Shown: positions 54,462-64,000 of the stretch, piece by piece | Position numbering within the stretch: position 1 is the first letter of the stretch | How the letters are laid out: each line of letters starts with the position of its first letter | From: Cladophialophora immunda | Taxonomy: Eukaryota > Ascomycota > Eurotiomycetes > Chaetothyriales > Herpotrichiellaceae | Assembly: GCF_000835495.1 (NCBI RefSeq) | Contig: NW_015622545.1 | Coordinates: 4,480,042 to 4,544,041, forward strand | Direction: 5' to 3' | Length of the DNA: 64,000 bases | Notes under the pieces: model-generated | Database searches by the model: none | The model's input: the letters and a program-made list of their open reading frames with translations, nothing else | Told to the model about the DNA's origin: nothing | Made by a program: the position numbers and the translations under genes

Positions 54462-56849
54462 ATGGCCGCCAACGGTGTGCCCGCTCCTCCCAGGAAGCGC
54501 AGAATTGGTGTCATGACCAGCGGAGGCGACTCCCCTGGCATGAATGGCGCTGTCCGAGCTGTTGTCCGTATGTCCATTCACATGGGCTGCGAGTCCTACG
54601 CGATCTATGAAGGCTATGAAGGGTTGGTTCAGGGTGGAGATCTGATCAAAGAGATGCACTGGGAAGATGTGAGAGGATACCTGTCTCGAGGAGGAACACT
54701 TATTGGCACCGCACGGTGCATGCCGTTCATGGAGAGATGGGGCCGAGTGAAAGCAGCAAAAAACATGGTCAAGCGCGGCATTGATGCCCTTGTCATATGT
54801 GGTGGCGATGGTAGCTTGACTGGCGCTGACAAGTTCAGAGCAGAGTGGCCGAGTCTCCTTAAAGAGCTGGTGGAAACTGGGGAGCTCACCCAGGCAGAAG
54901 TTGACCCATACCAGCACCTCAACATCGTCGGTCTAGTTGGCTCCATCGACAACGACATGTCTGGCACTGATGCTACTATCGGCTGCTACTCCTCCCTTGA
55001 ACGCATCTGCTCCGCAGTTGACGACGTTTTCGACACTGCCGCCTCCCATCAACGTGGATTCGTGATCGAAGTCATGGGCCGTCATTGTGGCTGGCTAGCT
55101 CTTATGGCATCCATAGCCACGGGCTCAGACTTTGTGTTCATTCCAGAGAAACCCCCTCGGGTCGGCTGGGAAGATCAGATGTGCGACATCATCGCCACTC
55201 ACAGACGGAGAGGGAAGAGGAGGTCGATTGTTATTATTGCGGAGGGTGCCCATGACCGAGAATTAAACAGGATCACCGCAAACCAAGTTAAAGATCTTCT
55301 GACCCAGAAGCTCAAGCTAGACACACGAGTTACCGTTCTAGGTCACACACAACGAGGTGGGCATGCATGTTTCTACGACCGTTGGTTGTCGACACTGCAG
55401 GGCGTGGAAGCGGTGAAAGCAGTCCTGGATGCTACTCCAGACACACCGAGTCCAGTCATAACTATCCGGGAAAACAAGATTGAGCGATCCAATCTTATGG
55501 AAACAGTGGCGTTGACCAAATCTGTCAGTGCTGCCATCGCGGCCAAGGACTTTGACAAGGCCATGCAGCTGCGAGACGTCGAATTCAAGGAATACTACAA
55601 CAGTTATGTCATTACTACTTCTACAGACCACCCCGCCTTGCGCCTACCCGAGGAAAAGAGGATGAGGATCGCAATCATCCACGTCGGGGCTCCTGCTGGA
55701 GGTATGAACCCAGCCACCCGCGCTGCCGTGGCATATTGCTTGACCCGAGGTCATACTCCGATCGCAATCCACAATGGGTTCCCGGGCCTTCAACGTCACC
55801 ACGACGACAAGCCAGTTGGATCTGTACGCGTGTGTAAATGGCTCGACGTGGATCCATGGGTCAACGAGGGTGGCTCTGAGATTGGCACCAACCGCGGTCT
55901 GCCTAGCGCGGACATGAAGAAAACTGCAGAATGCTTCGGGCTATACAAGTTTGACGCGCTGTTTCTCATTGGCGGGTTCGAAGCTTTCACCGCAGCCAGT
56001 GAGCTGAGAAAGGCTCGAGAACAATATGACGTCTTCAAGATCCCTCTAGTCGTCCTACCAGCGACTGTGTCAAATAACGTCCCAGGCACCGAATATTCTA
56101 TTGGCAGCGACACGTGCTTGAACACGCTGATCCAATTCTGCGATGCCATTCGACAATCTGCTTCATCTTCGAGGCGACGGGTATTCGTCATTGAGACACA
56201 AGGCGGTCGATCGGGTTATCTCGCCACGATGGCTGGCCTTTCGGTTGGTGCATTGGCGGTGTACATTCCAGAAGAAGGGATCAATATCCACATGATCGCT
56301 AGGGATATTGAGTTCCTGCGCGAGAATTTCAAGAATGATCAAGGAGCATCAAGAGCGGGTAAGATCATCCTTCGAAATGAGAGGGCTAGCACTACGTACA
56401 CGACACAAGTAATTGCCGATATGATCAAAGAGGAAGCCCGAGGTCGGTTTGAGTCTCGATCAGCGGTACCTGGTCATTATCAACAGGGTGGCAAGCCTTC
56501 GCCTATGGATCGAATCCGTGCACTCCGGATGGCAATCAAGTGTATGCAACATATCGAGGACCGATTCACCGGCAAGTCCAAGGACTGGATTGCGGACGAC
56601 CCGTTGTCAGCAGCAGTCATTGGTATCCAAGGGTCCGAAGTTGTCTTCACCCCAATGGGGGGCGCCACAGGACTCGAAGCTACAGGAACCGATTGGCAGG
56701 ATCGGAGGCCCAAGGATGAATTCTGGTTATCTATGAAGGAGACGGTGGATATCCTAAGTGGACGACCCAAGCTCTCGGACTGCTGTGAGGAGTGTGGGAA
56801 GCCGTTATCTGGCGAGATGCTGAGGCACACTCTTTCGAAGCAGGTCTAA
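54462..56849 (+). CDS. pfkA: ATP-dependent 6-phosphofructokinase
   Basis: Phosphorylates fructose 6-phosphate to fructose 1,6-bisphosphate, the control step of glycolysis, in the cytosol. 795 residues, intronless, with the eukaryotic duplicated architecture. The N-terminal catalytic half (about 15-390) has MTSGGDSPGMNGAVRA (ATP loop), GGTLIGTARC, ICGGDGSLTGAD, VGLVGSIDNDMSGTD (base Asp), HRGFVIEVMGRHCGWLA-type sequence and GHTQRGGHACFYDRWLS. The C-terminal regulatory half (about 405-795) repeats these with changes: VGAPAGGMNPATRAAV, LIGGFEAF, VLPATVSNNVPGTEYSIGSD, IETQGGRSGYLA and PGHYQQGGKPSPMDR. Replaced catalytic acids in the second half (NNVPGTE) agree with allosteric binding of fructose 2,6-bisphosphate, citrate or AMP. 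The length matches other fungal PfkA proteins. Confidence 0.96.
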   Translation: MAANGVPAPPRKRRIGVMTSGGDSPGMNGAVRAVVRMSIHMGCESYAIYEGYEGLVQGGDLIKEMHWEDVRGYLSRGGTLIGTARCMPFMERWGRVKAAKNMVKRGIDALVICGGDGSLTGADKFRAEWPSLLKELVETGELTQAEVDPYQHLNIVGLVGSIDNDMSGTDATIGCYSSLERICSAVDDVFDTAASHQRGFVIEVMGRHCGWLALMASIATGSDFVFIPEKPPRVGWEDQMCDIIATHRRRGKRRSIVIIAEGAHDRELNRITANQVKDLLTQKLKLDTRVTVLGHTQRGGHACFYDRWLSTLQGVEAVKAVLDATPDTPSPVITIRENKIERSNLMETVALTKSVSAAIAAKDFDKAMQLRDVEFKEYYNSYVITTSTDHPALRLPEEKRMRIAIIHVGAPAGGMNPATRAAVAYCLTRGHTPIAIHNGFPGLQRHHDDKPVGSVRVCKWLDVDPWVNEGGSEIGTNRGLPSADMKKTAECFGLYKFDALFLIGGFEAFTAASELRKAREQYDVFKIPLVVLPATVSNNVPGTEYSIGSDTCLNTLIQFCDAIRQSASSSRRRVFVIETQGGRSGYLATMAGLSVGALAVYIPEEGINIHMIARDIEFLRENFKNDQGASRAGKIILRNERASTTYTTQVIADMIKEEARGRFESRSAVPGHYQQGGKPSPMDRIRALRMAIKCMQHIEDRFTGKSKDWIADDPLSAAVIGIQGSEVVFTPMGGATGLEATGTDWQDRRPKDEFWLSMKETVDILSGRPKLSDCCEECGKPLSGEMLRHTLSKQV

Positions 56850-57461
56850 TGGGAAAGGGCAAAGGGAGAATACCAGGTTCGTGCTGTCTCTTGGGAATGA
56901 GTACGGTCTACAGATGGCTGGTGTTCTGGGGGGCTCGATTGAAGGAATGGTGTCTGCAGGTGGCCAGCCGCCAGTAGCAAACGTTCGCTGAGACAATATC
57001 AATAGATGACCCATTTTTCCAAGTAAATATTTCTGCAAGGCACACGGTCACCGCACGCTATTCAAGCGGATCCTGCTGCGGTTGACTGAAACGGCCACCA
57101 TGGGGGAAGGTCATACCACCCGCCTGACCACGTTTGATATGTGAGAAAATGGATGAATCGAAGGCGTGCTTTGCAAATGCAAGGACCATGATTAGCTGGT
57201 ACAAGCTCTGGTGGGCCCACAGCAAGCAATGCTGGCCAATCAATGCTTAACTGATTGTCAGCCCTGGTCTTAGGGACGTCATTCAAGGACGATATAAACC
57301 CGTCGAGACTCTGAGACACTGGCCTTGCGATCTGAAATCTGCCACCTGTACCTACACCTGAGCCTCCATTGCGAATATCCTCCCATTCCTCAGCAGGGAC
57401 ATTCCTCGTTGAACCAGCAAACATCCGCTAAACGCATCAAGCCAAATCCTCCCCCGCAACT
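56850..57461. other. Intergenic region before the cysteine-rich gene
   Basis: 612 bases between two plus-strand genes. A 120-codon minus-strand frame (57062-57424) starts only 38 bases from the next gene's ATG and is discussed under rejected items. The promoter of the cysteine-rich gene is expected here. Confidence 0.4.
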
Positions 57462-57872
57462 ATGGTCAAACCAACCTCGTGCTGCGGTCGCAGCGACGAA
57501 TGCGTCTGCGCCCAGAAGGCTACCTGCTCGTGCGGCAAGACCTCCGCCATGCACTGCACCTGTGAGAAGAAGGAGCAAGAGAACACCTTGCAGGGACCTC
57601 GATGCTCATGCAGTATGTTCTGCCCTCTTCGTCCATCTCCATCATTCTTCCTATCTTACCCACCAGCGAACTAACCTCTGAACCTTTCTTCGACCCATAT
57701 AGGAGCCCGCCCTGCCGGCCAATGTACTTGTGACCGAGCTGCCACGGAGAATACCGCTCCCACGGGTGCCACCTGTGCGTGCGGCCAGAGGAGTTCGGGA
57801 AGTTGCACATGCGAGAAAGCCGCCGACGGTGGACTGCTTCCGACGGAGACGGATTTCACGACCAAGGCATAG
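57462..57872 (+). CDS. Small cysteine-rich, metallothionein-like conserved fungal protein
   Basis: 106 residues from two exons, 57462-57612 and 57703-57872 (321 nt). There are 16 cysteines, nearly all in C-x-C pairs: CCGRSDECVC, CSCG, HCTCEK, RCSC, QCTCD, CACG, SCTCEK. The protein reads as imperfect repeats of about 20-25 residues built from C-T-C-[ED]-[KR], a short polar linker with ENT, then C-[SA]-C-G. The C-terminal tail (LLPTETDFTTKA) lacks cysteine. Clustered C-x-C motifs bind Cu(I) or Zn(II) in metallothioneins, so metal buffering is a reasonable inference. I recall such proteins as conserved in filamentous ascomycetes but not characterised. There is no signal peptide, so it should be cytosolic or nuclear. 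Confidence 0.85.
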
Positions 57873-58655
57873 CGGCACCCTTTATTTTGCCACGGGTTGA
57901 ATGTACAAAAGAAAGGAGAAGACCAAGACGAGGAGTGAAAAGGAGTGCATTTTATCTGTTCAGGCGGGAGATACCTTGTACTTTTTGTGGGCATGGATCA
58001 AGTACCGGAATATGGGGGGAGAAAGGGAACAGCACGAGAACCTCAGGGAGATACGAGTCACAATGCGGCGTCTTAGAATACTGTGCTTTGAGAGACCGAA
58101 GAGGAGTACACACACTGCAAAAATAAAAAATAAAAAACCGGCATGGCTACAAGATATCATCGGGCCAAATGGTGATGTCTCTCCCAGCCAATAACGGGGA
58201 TTCCTCAACCATCGACGCTGGGCCAAGCAACTTGTGCCTTTGCACCCCCAAGCGCCCTTCAGCAATGTTTGGGACAGTCTCTCTCAGAATGGGCGCTTCT
58301 TGCGGTTAGCGACGAGCTGGCCGCCAGCCCAGGTATATTAAATATTGTCAATAGGGATACGACTACCGTGGTACCTACGTGTGGACTAATGCCCTTTGGG
58401 CTCACAAGGCAGAGTAATTTACTACAAAACCCTTTTGTCAGATAATGGCACATATTTTTGAAGTCGGCTGGACCAGGATGTCCTCAACCACGATCGGTCA
58501 GAGAAACGATTTTTCGATATAGCAATTTCGACCAATGAAAATAGTGTCTACGTCCAGAGGTCACATCTAGGCTCTCTCTCTGAGCTTCGTGGGACACAAC
58601 ACGACGCGTAGTGCGATTTTGGGTATCTTGACTCTTGCCTTCACCATCGGTCGAC
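57873..58655. other. Convergent intergenic region
   Basis: 783 bases lie between the 3' ends of the cysteine-rich gene (plus) and the Aquarius gene (minus). An A-rich stretch (about 58120-58138) and several short frames are present; no gene is supported. Confidence 0.4.
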
Positions 58656-61600
58656 TTATACGACCTCATGCAGCGGATCCTCCTCTCCCACGTCTGCGCC
58701 GAATCCCTCCGTCTCCTCAGCCGCAGGGCCATCTTGCTCGTCCGCCACCATCTGAACATTGACCTGTCCGCCCAAAGCCTTGACCTTTGCCTTGGTCATT
58801 TCGTACACATATTGGCCCAGGTGCTCCACGCCTTCCATCTCCGAGGTATCTTCCACCTCCTCCTCGAGCAAGCGAGCAGTAGGAAACATCTCCCCAGTGG
58901 TCACAACCAGTTTATTCGGCCTTCGCGATAAGATATCCATGGCAGGCTTCATCTCAAAGCAGCTTGCAAAGAGCTCCTTTCGGCCAAGGATATACAATCC
59001 AAGCCTTGCTCGAGACAGTGCGACAGTTAATCTCCTGATATCTCTAAGATATCCTACCGACCGCGTCCTTGTCATGCTCACAATGACGTAGTCATTCTGC
59101 TCACCTTGGTACTTATCGACCGTTGTCACGATCCTCGGCATCCCGAACAGCGAGTTATTTTTGCATCTATGCTCCAGCACGTCGCGGAGCAACGCTCTCT
59201 GGCCAGCATAGGTAGCGAGAATCGAGATACTGTGCGACGAGTATCCAAGGAGGCGCATGTACTGGTACAATGCCACTGCGTATTCTGCCTCTCCGAGGTT
59301 TTGGATGAAATGTGGGGTTGGTTCACGCTCGCCACTGCCTTGGTAGTCAGGGACATCAATGAACTGGTAGTCATAGCGGAAGCCTGCGTTGGCGCGTGAA
59401 AATTCCGGCCGGGAGACGAGCTGAGTCAAATTTCCCAAGTTGTTGTAGCGCCACTTAAAGAGGCTGGCTATTGAAGGACGGCAACGACCTTGTTGGTCGA
59501 GGTGGATGGTAGGGACGCCAAGCCGTACGAGACGTAGAAAAAGGGATTGTTCGAAGTTGGCGTATTGGCGCAAAGCCAGGTTCTGGATCACGGGGGAGTT
59601 CTGCAGATGATCTCCTATGAGTATAATTCGCTTCAGGGGCATTTCGCCAGTATTGGGATCTGGGTTCTGCATCACGCATGGAATAAAGGTTTCGATTTCA
59701 GTGATTTGTGCCGCTTCTTCCATGACCAAGGTATCATAATGGAAGCCAAGTTCAGCTATTTCGGATCTCCGCATGGCTGCGTGCGTTGATGTCATGGCAA
59801 TGATTCGTGCTTCGTTGACCAGGAGGTGATTCGCTTGGTCGCGACCAGCGCGTAGGATCTCGAAAGGTCGGATTGACTCTAGCTCGGAGAAGATCTTGTC
59901 GATATGATACTGACAGCCGGACGCAATCTCCCGCGCTTCTTCCATCGTGACATCAGGAGGAAACAGCGTTCCAACTGGCGCGTTGCTGAAGTATTTGTAA
60001 AAGGGGAAAGCTCCGAGAACGGACTCAAGAGTGGCATTGTCTGCGTTGACGATATCCCAGAATCGTTGCCATCCGGGTCTGATGAAGACCTGATTAAAAT
60101 AATCGGCAGTCTCGCACGAAGCGCCATGTGCCCCTTCAGCGCCAATTGAAGTGGCAAGACGGTTGACTTCGGACAGATAGAATTGGCGATTCTCCAAGAA
60201 TGATTCCACCCGACCATATTTACCGTAGGACGCCTCCGTATCAAGCTCCTCCTCACCATGGCCCAAACGTAACAGGTGACGAGGGTCGATATCGAGTGCA
60301 ATTATTTTTTGAAAAAGCTGGTTAAGCGCTTGATTACTGTGTGCCACGAGCAAAATACGTTCCGATGGAAAGTTGTGGTAAAGCAAATTGATGGTTTGTG
60401 TTGCAACATCAGTCTTGCCCGTTCCAGGTGGACCAACCACAACAGTCAGACCGGGTTGCGTCCCACACACAATAGCATCTACCTGCTTCGCCGTGAAGCG
60501 AATCTTGTTCTTCCTGGGGGCATCCATTGGATATGGTCCCGTGTTGCGAGGTTTGTAGGTCGAAACTTTCACTATGGATGAGTCTTGCTCCATTTGATCG
60601 CGACGTCTCTTCTTCGGGTTTGCTGGGGCCTCTGTAGAGGTGTTCGTCGCGCGTTGAAGGATGTAGGGTGGCTCGAGCGGAGTAGGCTGACCAGTGCCGG
60701 TTTCAACTGTCTTCCCCGGAAAGCTGTCTAATAGATGCTGCCAATCAAGAAATGTATCCAGGTAGTCTATGGAGTCAATGTGATCCGGAAGTGACGGAAA
60801 TGAGGCACTCTGTGGATCACCATAGCCTAGGTAGACTTCTTGTAGCCAGGATGGAAGCACAGTCTCTGACGAGACTAAAGCTTGGATTGTCTCCAGAACA
60901 GGTTTGAAGTTGTTTTCTCGCCCTTGTCTGCGAGCGATAACGTTAAGAGACGCTATTTCTGATATGGCCCGGCCTTGTTTCTGCTTGTCGCTATCGTAGG
61001 TACTCGCGTCCAAGTCGAGCAGCAGGCGCCTCCGTCTAGGCCTTGAAGGATGTCCGTTCGTTTGTGTATCTCTGAGAGTTCGCCCATCATCGGTCAGGAC
61101 TTGGACGACTTCGGCCGCTCTGAGACCGGTGAACATTCTCTGTTCGTCGTCTCCGTCGCCAGAGTGACCATTGGTAAGAAGTCGAGAAGCGTTGGTGGCA
61201 TTCACCGCCAGGAGAAATACAACATCATGGGGTCTAAGATTGTCCCATTCTCTTCTGATACCGTCCGTAAGGTGGCTGACATCCAGTATGACTTCTACTC
61301 GCACAAAGCTTGGCTTCAGGTACCCAACCTTCGGAGGACCAACTTCAATGACTGCGGGCTCTGCGATCGGAAGAGCCATTTTCGAGAAGCCTTCAAATGC
61401 TGTGGTGTTCCGGTCTCGCCCTACTTTCGGCTTCATTCGCTTCACAATGCTTTCCATGTCCTTTCTTATGCCATAAAAAGCTTCGGCTTGATACAGCTGA
61501 AATGAACGCCACATGAAGTCGCTAAGGGTGAGATATTGTAAATTCAATTTGGGAAATCCAAGTGGGCGTGAGCCATCATAGTGCTCGTTTCTTAGTAAGG

Positions 61601-62912
61601 CTGGATCGTAAAGTGAGGCAGCTGTGGGCAGAACCGCTAACTGCGTGACAACCTCACGGAAGTCTTGAGGTTTGGAAAAGGATGACAAGAGAGTCTCCAT
61701 CATAATTGCCCGGGAAGCCGCGATTCCGGCAGCAGGGGGATAGCTGGTTCGAAACCCAAGCTGCGTGCAGAGCTCCTGCAATTCAGAGTCGGTCAACGAA
61801 GAAAAGTGAGACTCTAGCTCGCTTCTTTTGTCGATGGATCCGAAGTTCGATAGTGCGAGAACCTTCAGCTTGTCCTCAAAGCTCTGGAGGGCCACCCGCT
61901 GCAGCCTCTCCAACGCTTGATAATGTGCTCTGCGCAAGCCACCATGACTTTCTTCCGTGCCTCCCAGTTCATCAATCGCAAAAGACTGGAAATGCTCGAG
62001 AAGATTGGTCAAGTCATGCAGAAGCACGGCATCTTCTCGTTCATATAGCTTTGATTTCCGAATTATGGGAATGATGTTGACGTCTTTCAAAAGAGGATTC
62101 GTGTAACGCCTGGTGGGCAACTGACTCGTCAGGTCGATCAAGAATTCCACAAAGCGCTCACAGTAGACCATTTCTTGAGAGTGAGTCAACTTTGGCGCGT
62201 TGAGCCTCGCAATGAAATCAATCAGCATCGTATAAAGCCATGCTCGATCGAACCGCAGGCGACTTTGAGTCTCTAGATCGGCCGCATCATATCTTCGCGC
62301 AGCGGCCCTCCATGCTTTTTTCCTTGCTGGATTCGCCTCCAGAAGTCTCTCTCTTGTCCTTTCGTCATGTAGATTATGCCATGTTGCAATCGACACCAGC
62401 GGGGCGCACTCTTTCCGAACCTGATCATTCTCCAAAGACTGAAATGCACCGAGCACAAAATGGAGGAGGGATAACCGGGAAAAGATGGATAGAGAGGAGT
62501 CGAGGATCAAAGAGAGGACTCGACGAAGTAGGGTTGAAAACTCTGCCGGGCGGTTGTTGAACAAGGCCCAGTCGTGGATACGGGCCCGTTGCTTCACATT
62601 GAAGAAGACCACGATCAGCAAGACATGGTGGTTGGAAGAGTCTGGCGAGAAGGTCGGCCAAAGAAATCTTTCGAGAATCTGGTAGTTCTCAAGGACGGCG
62701 AGGGAGTGAAAGGGAAAGGAGTCTTGTTCCAGAGGATCCCAAATGGCTGCCTTGATCACTTCTGGTTTGACATTTGCAGTTGTTGTGTCCTTATCCCACC
62801 AGTATTTTCTTGCCAGCTTTTCCCACGGATTGATGCTATCTTCACCCTGAATACTGACATCTGCTTGCACATCCAGTGCTGGAGCCATAGCCGGCCGTAG
62901 TTGAAGACCCAT
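58656..62912 (-). CDS. Aquarius/Cwf11-type intron-binding RNA helicase of the spliceosome
   Basis: SF1 helicase that joins the spliceosome upstream of the branch point and is required for pre-mRNA splicing in the nucleus. 1418 residues in one unbroken frame, the longest gene of the window. The N-terminal ARM-like scaffold (about 25-430) begins WEKLARKYWW and contains LYEREDAVLLHDLTNLL. Helicase motifs follow: GPPGTGKTDVATQ (Walker A, about 826), VMEEAAQITEIETFIP (motif II, about 1065), LIGDHLQNSPVIQN (motif III), DQQGRCRPSIASLF (motif IV), TVDKYQGEQNDYVIVSMTRT (motif V) and ALSRARLGLYILG (motif VI). The variant DEAD box EEAA is usual for Aquarius. Start is the ATG at 62912; the frame opens earlier only with GTG. 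It is divergent from THO subunit 1. Confidence 0.95.
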   Translation of the reverse strand: MGLQLRPAMAPALDVQADVSIQGEDSINPWEKLARKYWWDKDTTTANVKPEVIKAAIWDPLEQDSFPFHSLAVLENYQILERFLWPTFSPDSSNHHVLLIVVFFNVKQRARIHDWALFNNRPAEFSTLLRRVLSLILDSSLSIFSRLSLLHFVLGAFQSLENDQVRKECAPLVSIATWHNLHDERTRERLLEANPARKKAWRAAARRYDAADLETQSRLRFDRAWLYTMLIDFIARLNAPKLTHSQEMVYCERFVEFLIDLTSQLPTRRYTNPLLKDVNIIPIIRKSKLYEREDAVLLHDLTNLLEHFQSFAIDELGGTEESHGGLRRAHYQALERLQRVALQSFEDKLKVLALSNFGSIDKRSELESHFSSLTDSELQELCTQLGFRTSYPPAAGIAASRAIMMETLLSSFSKPQDFREVVTQLAVLPTAASLYDPALLRNEHYDGSRPLGFPKLNLQYLTLSDFMWRSFQLYQAEAFYGIRKDMESIVKRMKPKVGRDRNTTAFEGFSKMALPIAEPAVIEVGPPKVGYLKPSFVRVEVILDVSHLTDGIRREWDNLRPHDVVFLLAVNATNASRLLTNGHSGDGDDEQRMFTGLRAAEVVQVLTDDGRTLRDTQTNGHPSRPRRRRLLLDLDASTYDSDKQKQGRAISEIASLNVIARRQGRENNFKPVLETIQALVSSETVLPSWLQEVYLGYGDPQSASFPSLPDHIDSIDYLDTFLDWQHLLDSFPGKTVETGTGQPTPLEPPYILQRATNTSTEAPANPKKRRRDQMEQDSSIVKVSTYKPRNTGPYPMDAPRKNKIRFTAKQVDAIVCGTQPGLTVVVGPPGTGKTDVATQTINLLYHNFPSERILLVAHSNQALNQLFQKIIALDIDPRHLLRLGHGEEELDTEASYGKYGRVESFLENRQFYLSEVNRLATSIGAEGAHGASCETADYFNQVFIRPGWQRFWDIVNADNATLESVLGAFPFYKYFSNAPVGTLFPPDVTMEEAREIASGCQYHIDKIFSELESIRPFEILRAGRDQANHLLVNEARIIAMTSTHAAMRRSEIAELGFHYDTLVMEEAAQITEIETFIPCVMQNPDPNTGEMPLKRIILIGDHLQNSPVIQNLALRQYANFEQSLFLRLVRLGVPTIHLDQQGRCRPSIASLFKWRYNNLGNLTQLVSRPEFSRANAGFRYDYQFIDVPDYQGSGEREPTPHFIQNLGEAEYAVALYQYMRLLGYSSHSISILATYAGQRALLRDVLEHRCKNNSLFGMPRIVTTVDKYQGEQNDYVIVSMTRTRSVGYLRDIRRLTVALSRARLGLYILGRKELFASCFEMKPAMDILSRRPNKLVVTTGEMFPTARLLEEEVEDTSEMEGVEHLGQYVYEMTKAKVKALGGQVNVQMVADEQDGPAAEETEGFGADVGEEDPLHEVV

Positions 62913-63227
62913 TAACCGTGGGAACACGCGGATGGTGGGTGCAAAAGAATGGCGAGGTCAATTGCGACCGCGCCTCCTGCGGAGTTTGCAACTGCGCTTT
63001 CAGAAATTAATTTCTCCGCAGAGCCGCAGTCTAATGCTTCACTGTCCTTCCCGTAAACAACATCACCCTTCCAGCCATCCGCTATTTCATGATAACGTCT
63101 TGCCCGTGGATAGATAAACGTCATCTGCTTATAAAATATCCTGCCAGAACGATCCTCGATGTGAACCCGGTAACAGCAGCAACTCTCCCTACCCGCCTCT
63201 GCACTCCTTTCTTCGCTTTGTGACAAC
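62913..63227. promoter_or_regulatory. Shared divergent promoter of Aquarius and THO subunit 1
   Basis: 315 bases separate two divergent starts. The minus-strand frame here (62912-63238) is non-ATG-rich and has no domain. A single nucleosome-free promoter could serve both genes. Confidence 0.45.
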
Positions 63228-64000
63228 ATGGCTACCACAAGCGTTCCCTGCGTCGCAACCTACAAACCTGTGATTGAATCCTGTGTCTGCGGCCTGACTG
63301 GAGCGCGGGAGGACGGTGATGTTGATTCCCTCGTCCTCGAGGCCGACTGCGCAGAACTGCTCCAGAAAATACAGGCAGTTCGCGAAGCGATCGTCCCCGA
63401 GATCCTTCAGATACACAATGCTGCAGTCGAAACAGTCTGTCGCGATATTATCGTCGATATTGTTGCGACAGTTGACATCTCGGAGCCAGCATTCGCCCAG
63501 GTCTGGGTCCTCCTAGACATCATCAACATTCTGTCCGACAACGAATTATGCGAACCGGGTTTAGGCTTTTGGCTCATCGAGGAACTGCTGGACAGCCAGA
63601 CTATCGATGGCTGCAGAAAAATCTTCGATTATTTGGAATCACGCAGAGAGAGGATGACGGCGAAGCATTTCAAACAGAAGAACTTGGTCATCCTCAGATG
63701 TTGCAATGAGTTGCTCAGGAGACTGTCGCGGGCTGAAGACACTGTCTTTTGCGGGCGAGTCTTCATCTTCCTCTTCCAGAGCTTCCCTCTCGGCGACAAG
63801 AGCTCGGTCAATCTACGTGGAGAGTTTCATGCGGAGAATGTCACTATCTTCGATCCAACGCCTGTCAAGTCAGAAGATGCTATCAAGCCGATGGAACTCG
63901 ACACTGACACACCGCAAGCAACCTCTGGTGGCCACACGCCTGCCTCAAGTAGCCAGGTTCAGGATCACGAGAAGGCGGCAAGAAGTACACCAGTCCCCAA
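63228..64000 (+). CDS. THO complex subunit 1 (Hpr1/THOC1-like), partial at right edge
   Basis: Component of the THO/TREX complex that couples transcription with mRNP assembly and export. The open frame starts at the ATG at 63228 and has no stop to the window end, giving 257 visible codons. The diagnostic segment is LVILRCCNELLRRLSRAEDTVFCGRVFIFLFQSFPLGDKSSVNLRGEFHAENVT, cited in parts: LLRRLSRAEDTVFCGR and QSFPLGDKSSVNLRGEFH, the hallmark of THOC1. It is preceded by helices such as FWLIEELLDSQTIDGCRKIFDYLESR. The final visible part (TPVKSEDAIKPMELDTDTPQA) is polar and low-complexity. Total length, further exons and the C terminus lie outside the window. Confidence 0.9.
   Translation, partial: MATTSVPCVATYKPVIESCVCGLTGAREDGDVDSLVLEADCAELLQKIQAVREAIVPEILQIHNAAVETVCRDIIVDIVATVDISEPAFAQVWVLLDIINILSDNELCEPGLGFWLIEELLDSQTIDGCRKIFDYLESRRERMTAKHFKQKNLVILRCCNELLRRLSRAEDTVFCGRVFIFLFQSFPLGDKSSVNLRGEFHAENVTIFDPTPVKSEDAIKPMELDTDTPQATSGGHTPASSSQVQDHEKAARSTPVP

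Noticed and set aside
57058..57424. 120-codon minus-strand frame (MFAGSTRN...) plus an overlapping frame ending SHIKRGQAGG...QDPLE, possibly a small spliced gene
   Set aside because: I could not find splice sites joining the two frames convincingly, no family is recognised, and the ATG would lie 38 bases from the divergent cysteine-rich gene. Chance frames of this size are common.
1..64000. tRNA, rRNA, CRISPR arrays, origins and insertion sequences
   Set aside because: I looked for B-box-like GGTTCGA contexts, repeat-spacer patterns and terminal repeats; the few GGTTCGA hits lie in coding or promoter DNA without a cloverleaf.

Overview
The window is nuclear DNA of a filamentous ascomycete (Pezizomycotina). 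Genes are compact and mostly carry short introns of about 45 to 65 bases with GT-AG ends. Both strands are used, and the protein set is typically fungal: Zn2Cys6 and fungal_trans regulators, sugar porters, DHA1 drug antiporters, an EF-3-like ABC-F protein and a PfkA-type phosphofructokinase. A eurotiomycete, perhaps of the black-yeast group, would fit, but that is inference. I see no tRNA, rRNA, CRISPR array or intact transposon. Twenty-five protein genes are supported. Most spliced models were rebuilt by joining exons at visible splice sites so that conserved motifs run through and total coding length is a multiple of three.

Layout. From 0.4 to 8.4 kb lie a fused archaeal-type isopropylmalate dehydratase/aconitase-like enzyme, a divergent sugar porter and a regulator that carries both C2H2 fingers and a Zn2Cys6 cluster; this may be a small catabolic group. 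From 9.9 to 25.6 kb the content is accessory: a TPR protein and an alpha/beta hydrolase, both with a broken frame, a secreted protein of unknown function, a second sugar porter, a DHA1 antiporter, a Nit2-type amidase and a zinc alcohol dehydrogenase. From 26 to 31.5 kb a cell-wall pair is divergent: a GT2 cellulose-synthase-like transferase and a membrane-anchored GH16 glucanase. From 31.9 to 35.7 kb a divergent pair forms two steps of the methylcitrate cycle: 2-methylcitrate synthase and methylisocitrate lyase.

From 36.5 to 64 kb the genes are mainly housekeeping: a New1/Elf1-type ABC-F protein, a PLP homeostasis protein, AP-2 alpha, IMP-specific 5'-nucleotidase (ISN1), Mediator subunit 17, 6-phosphofructokinase, a cysteine-rich metal-binding-type protein, the spliceosomal helicase Aquarius and the start of THO subunit 1, which runs off the right edge. 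A medium-chain dehydrogenase/Zn2Cys6 regulator pair (47.1-51.3 kb) interrupts this block.

The most unusual structure is the ISN1 gene. Its first 24 codons are spread over four tiny exons of 25, 11, 21 and 15 nt, and one of the introns between them is GC-AG. Other points worth checking are a second GC-AG intron, two single-base frame breaks about 4 kb apart, a perfect 12-bp hairpin, a TAATG uORF overlap ahead of the New1/Elf1 gene, and several divergent pairs whose products act in the same process.
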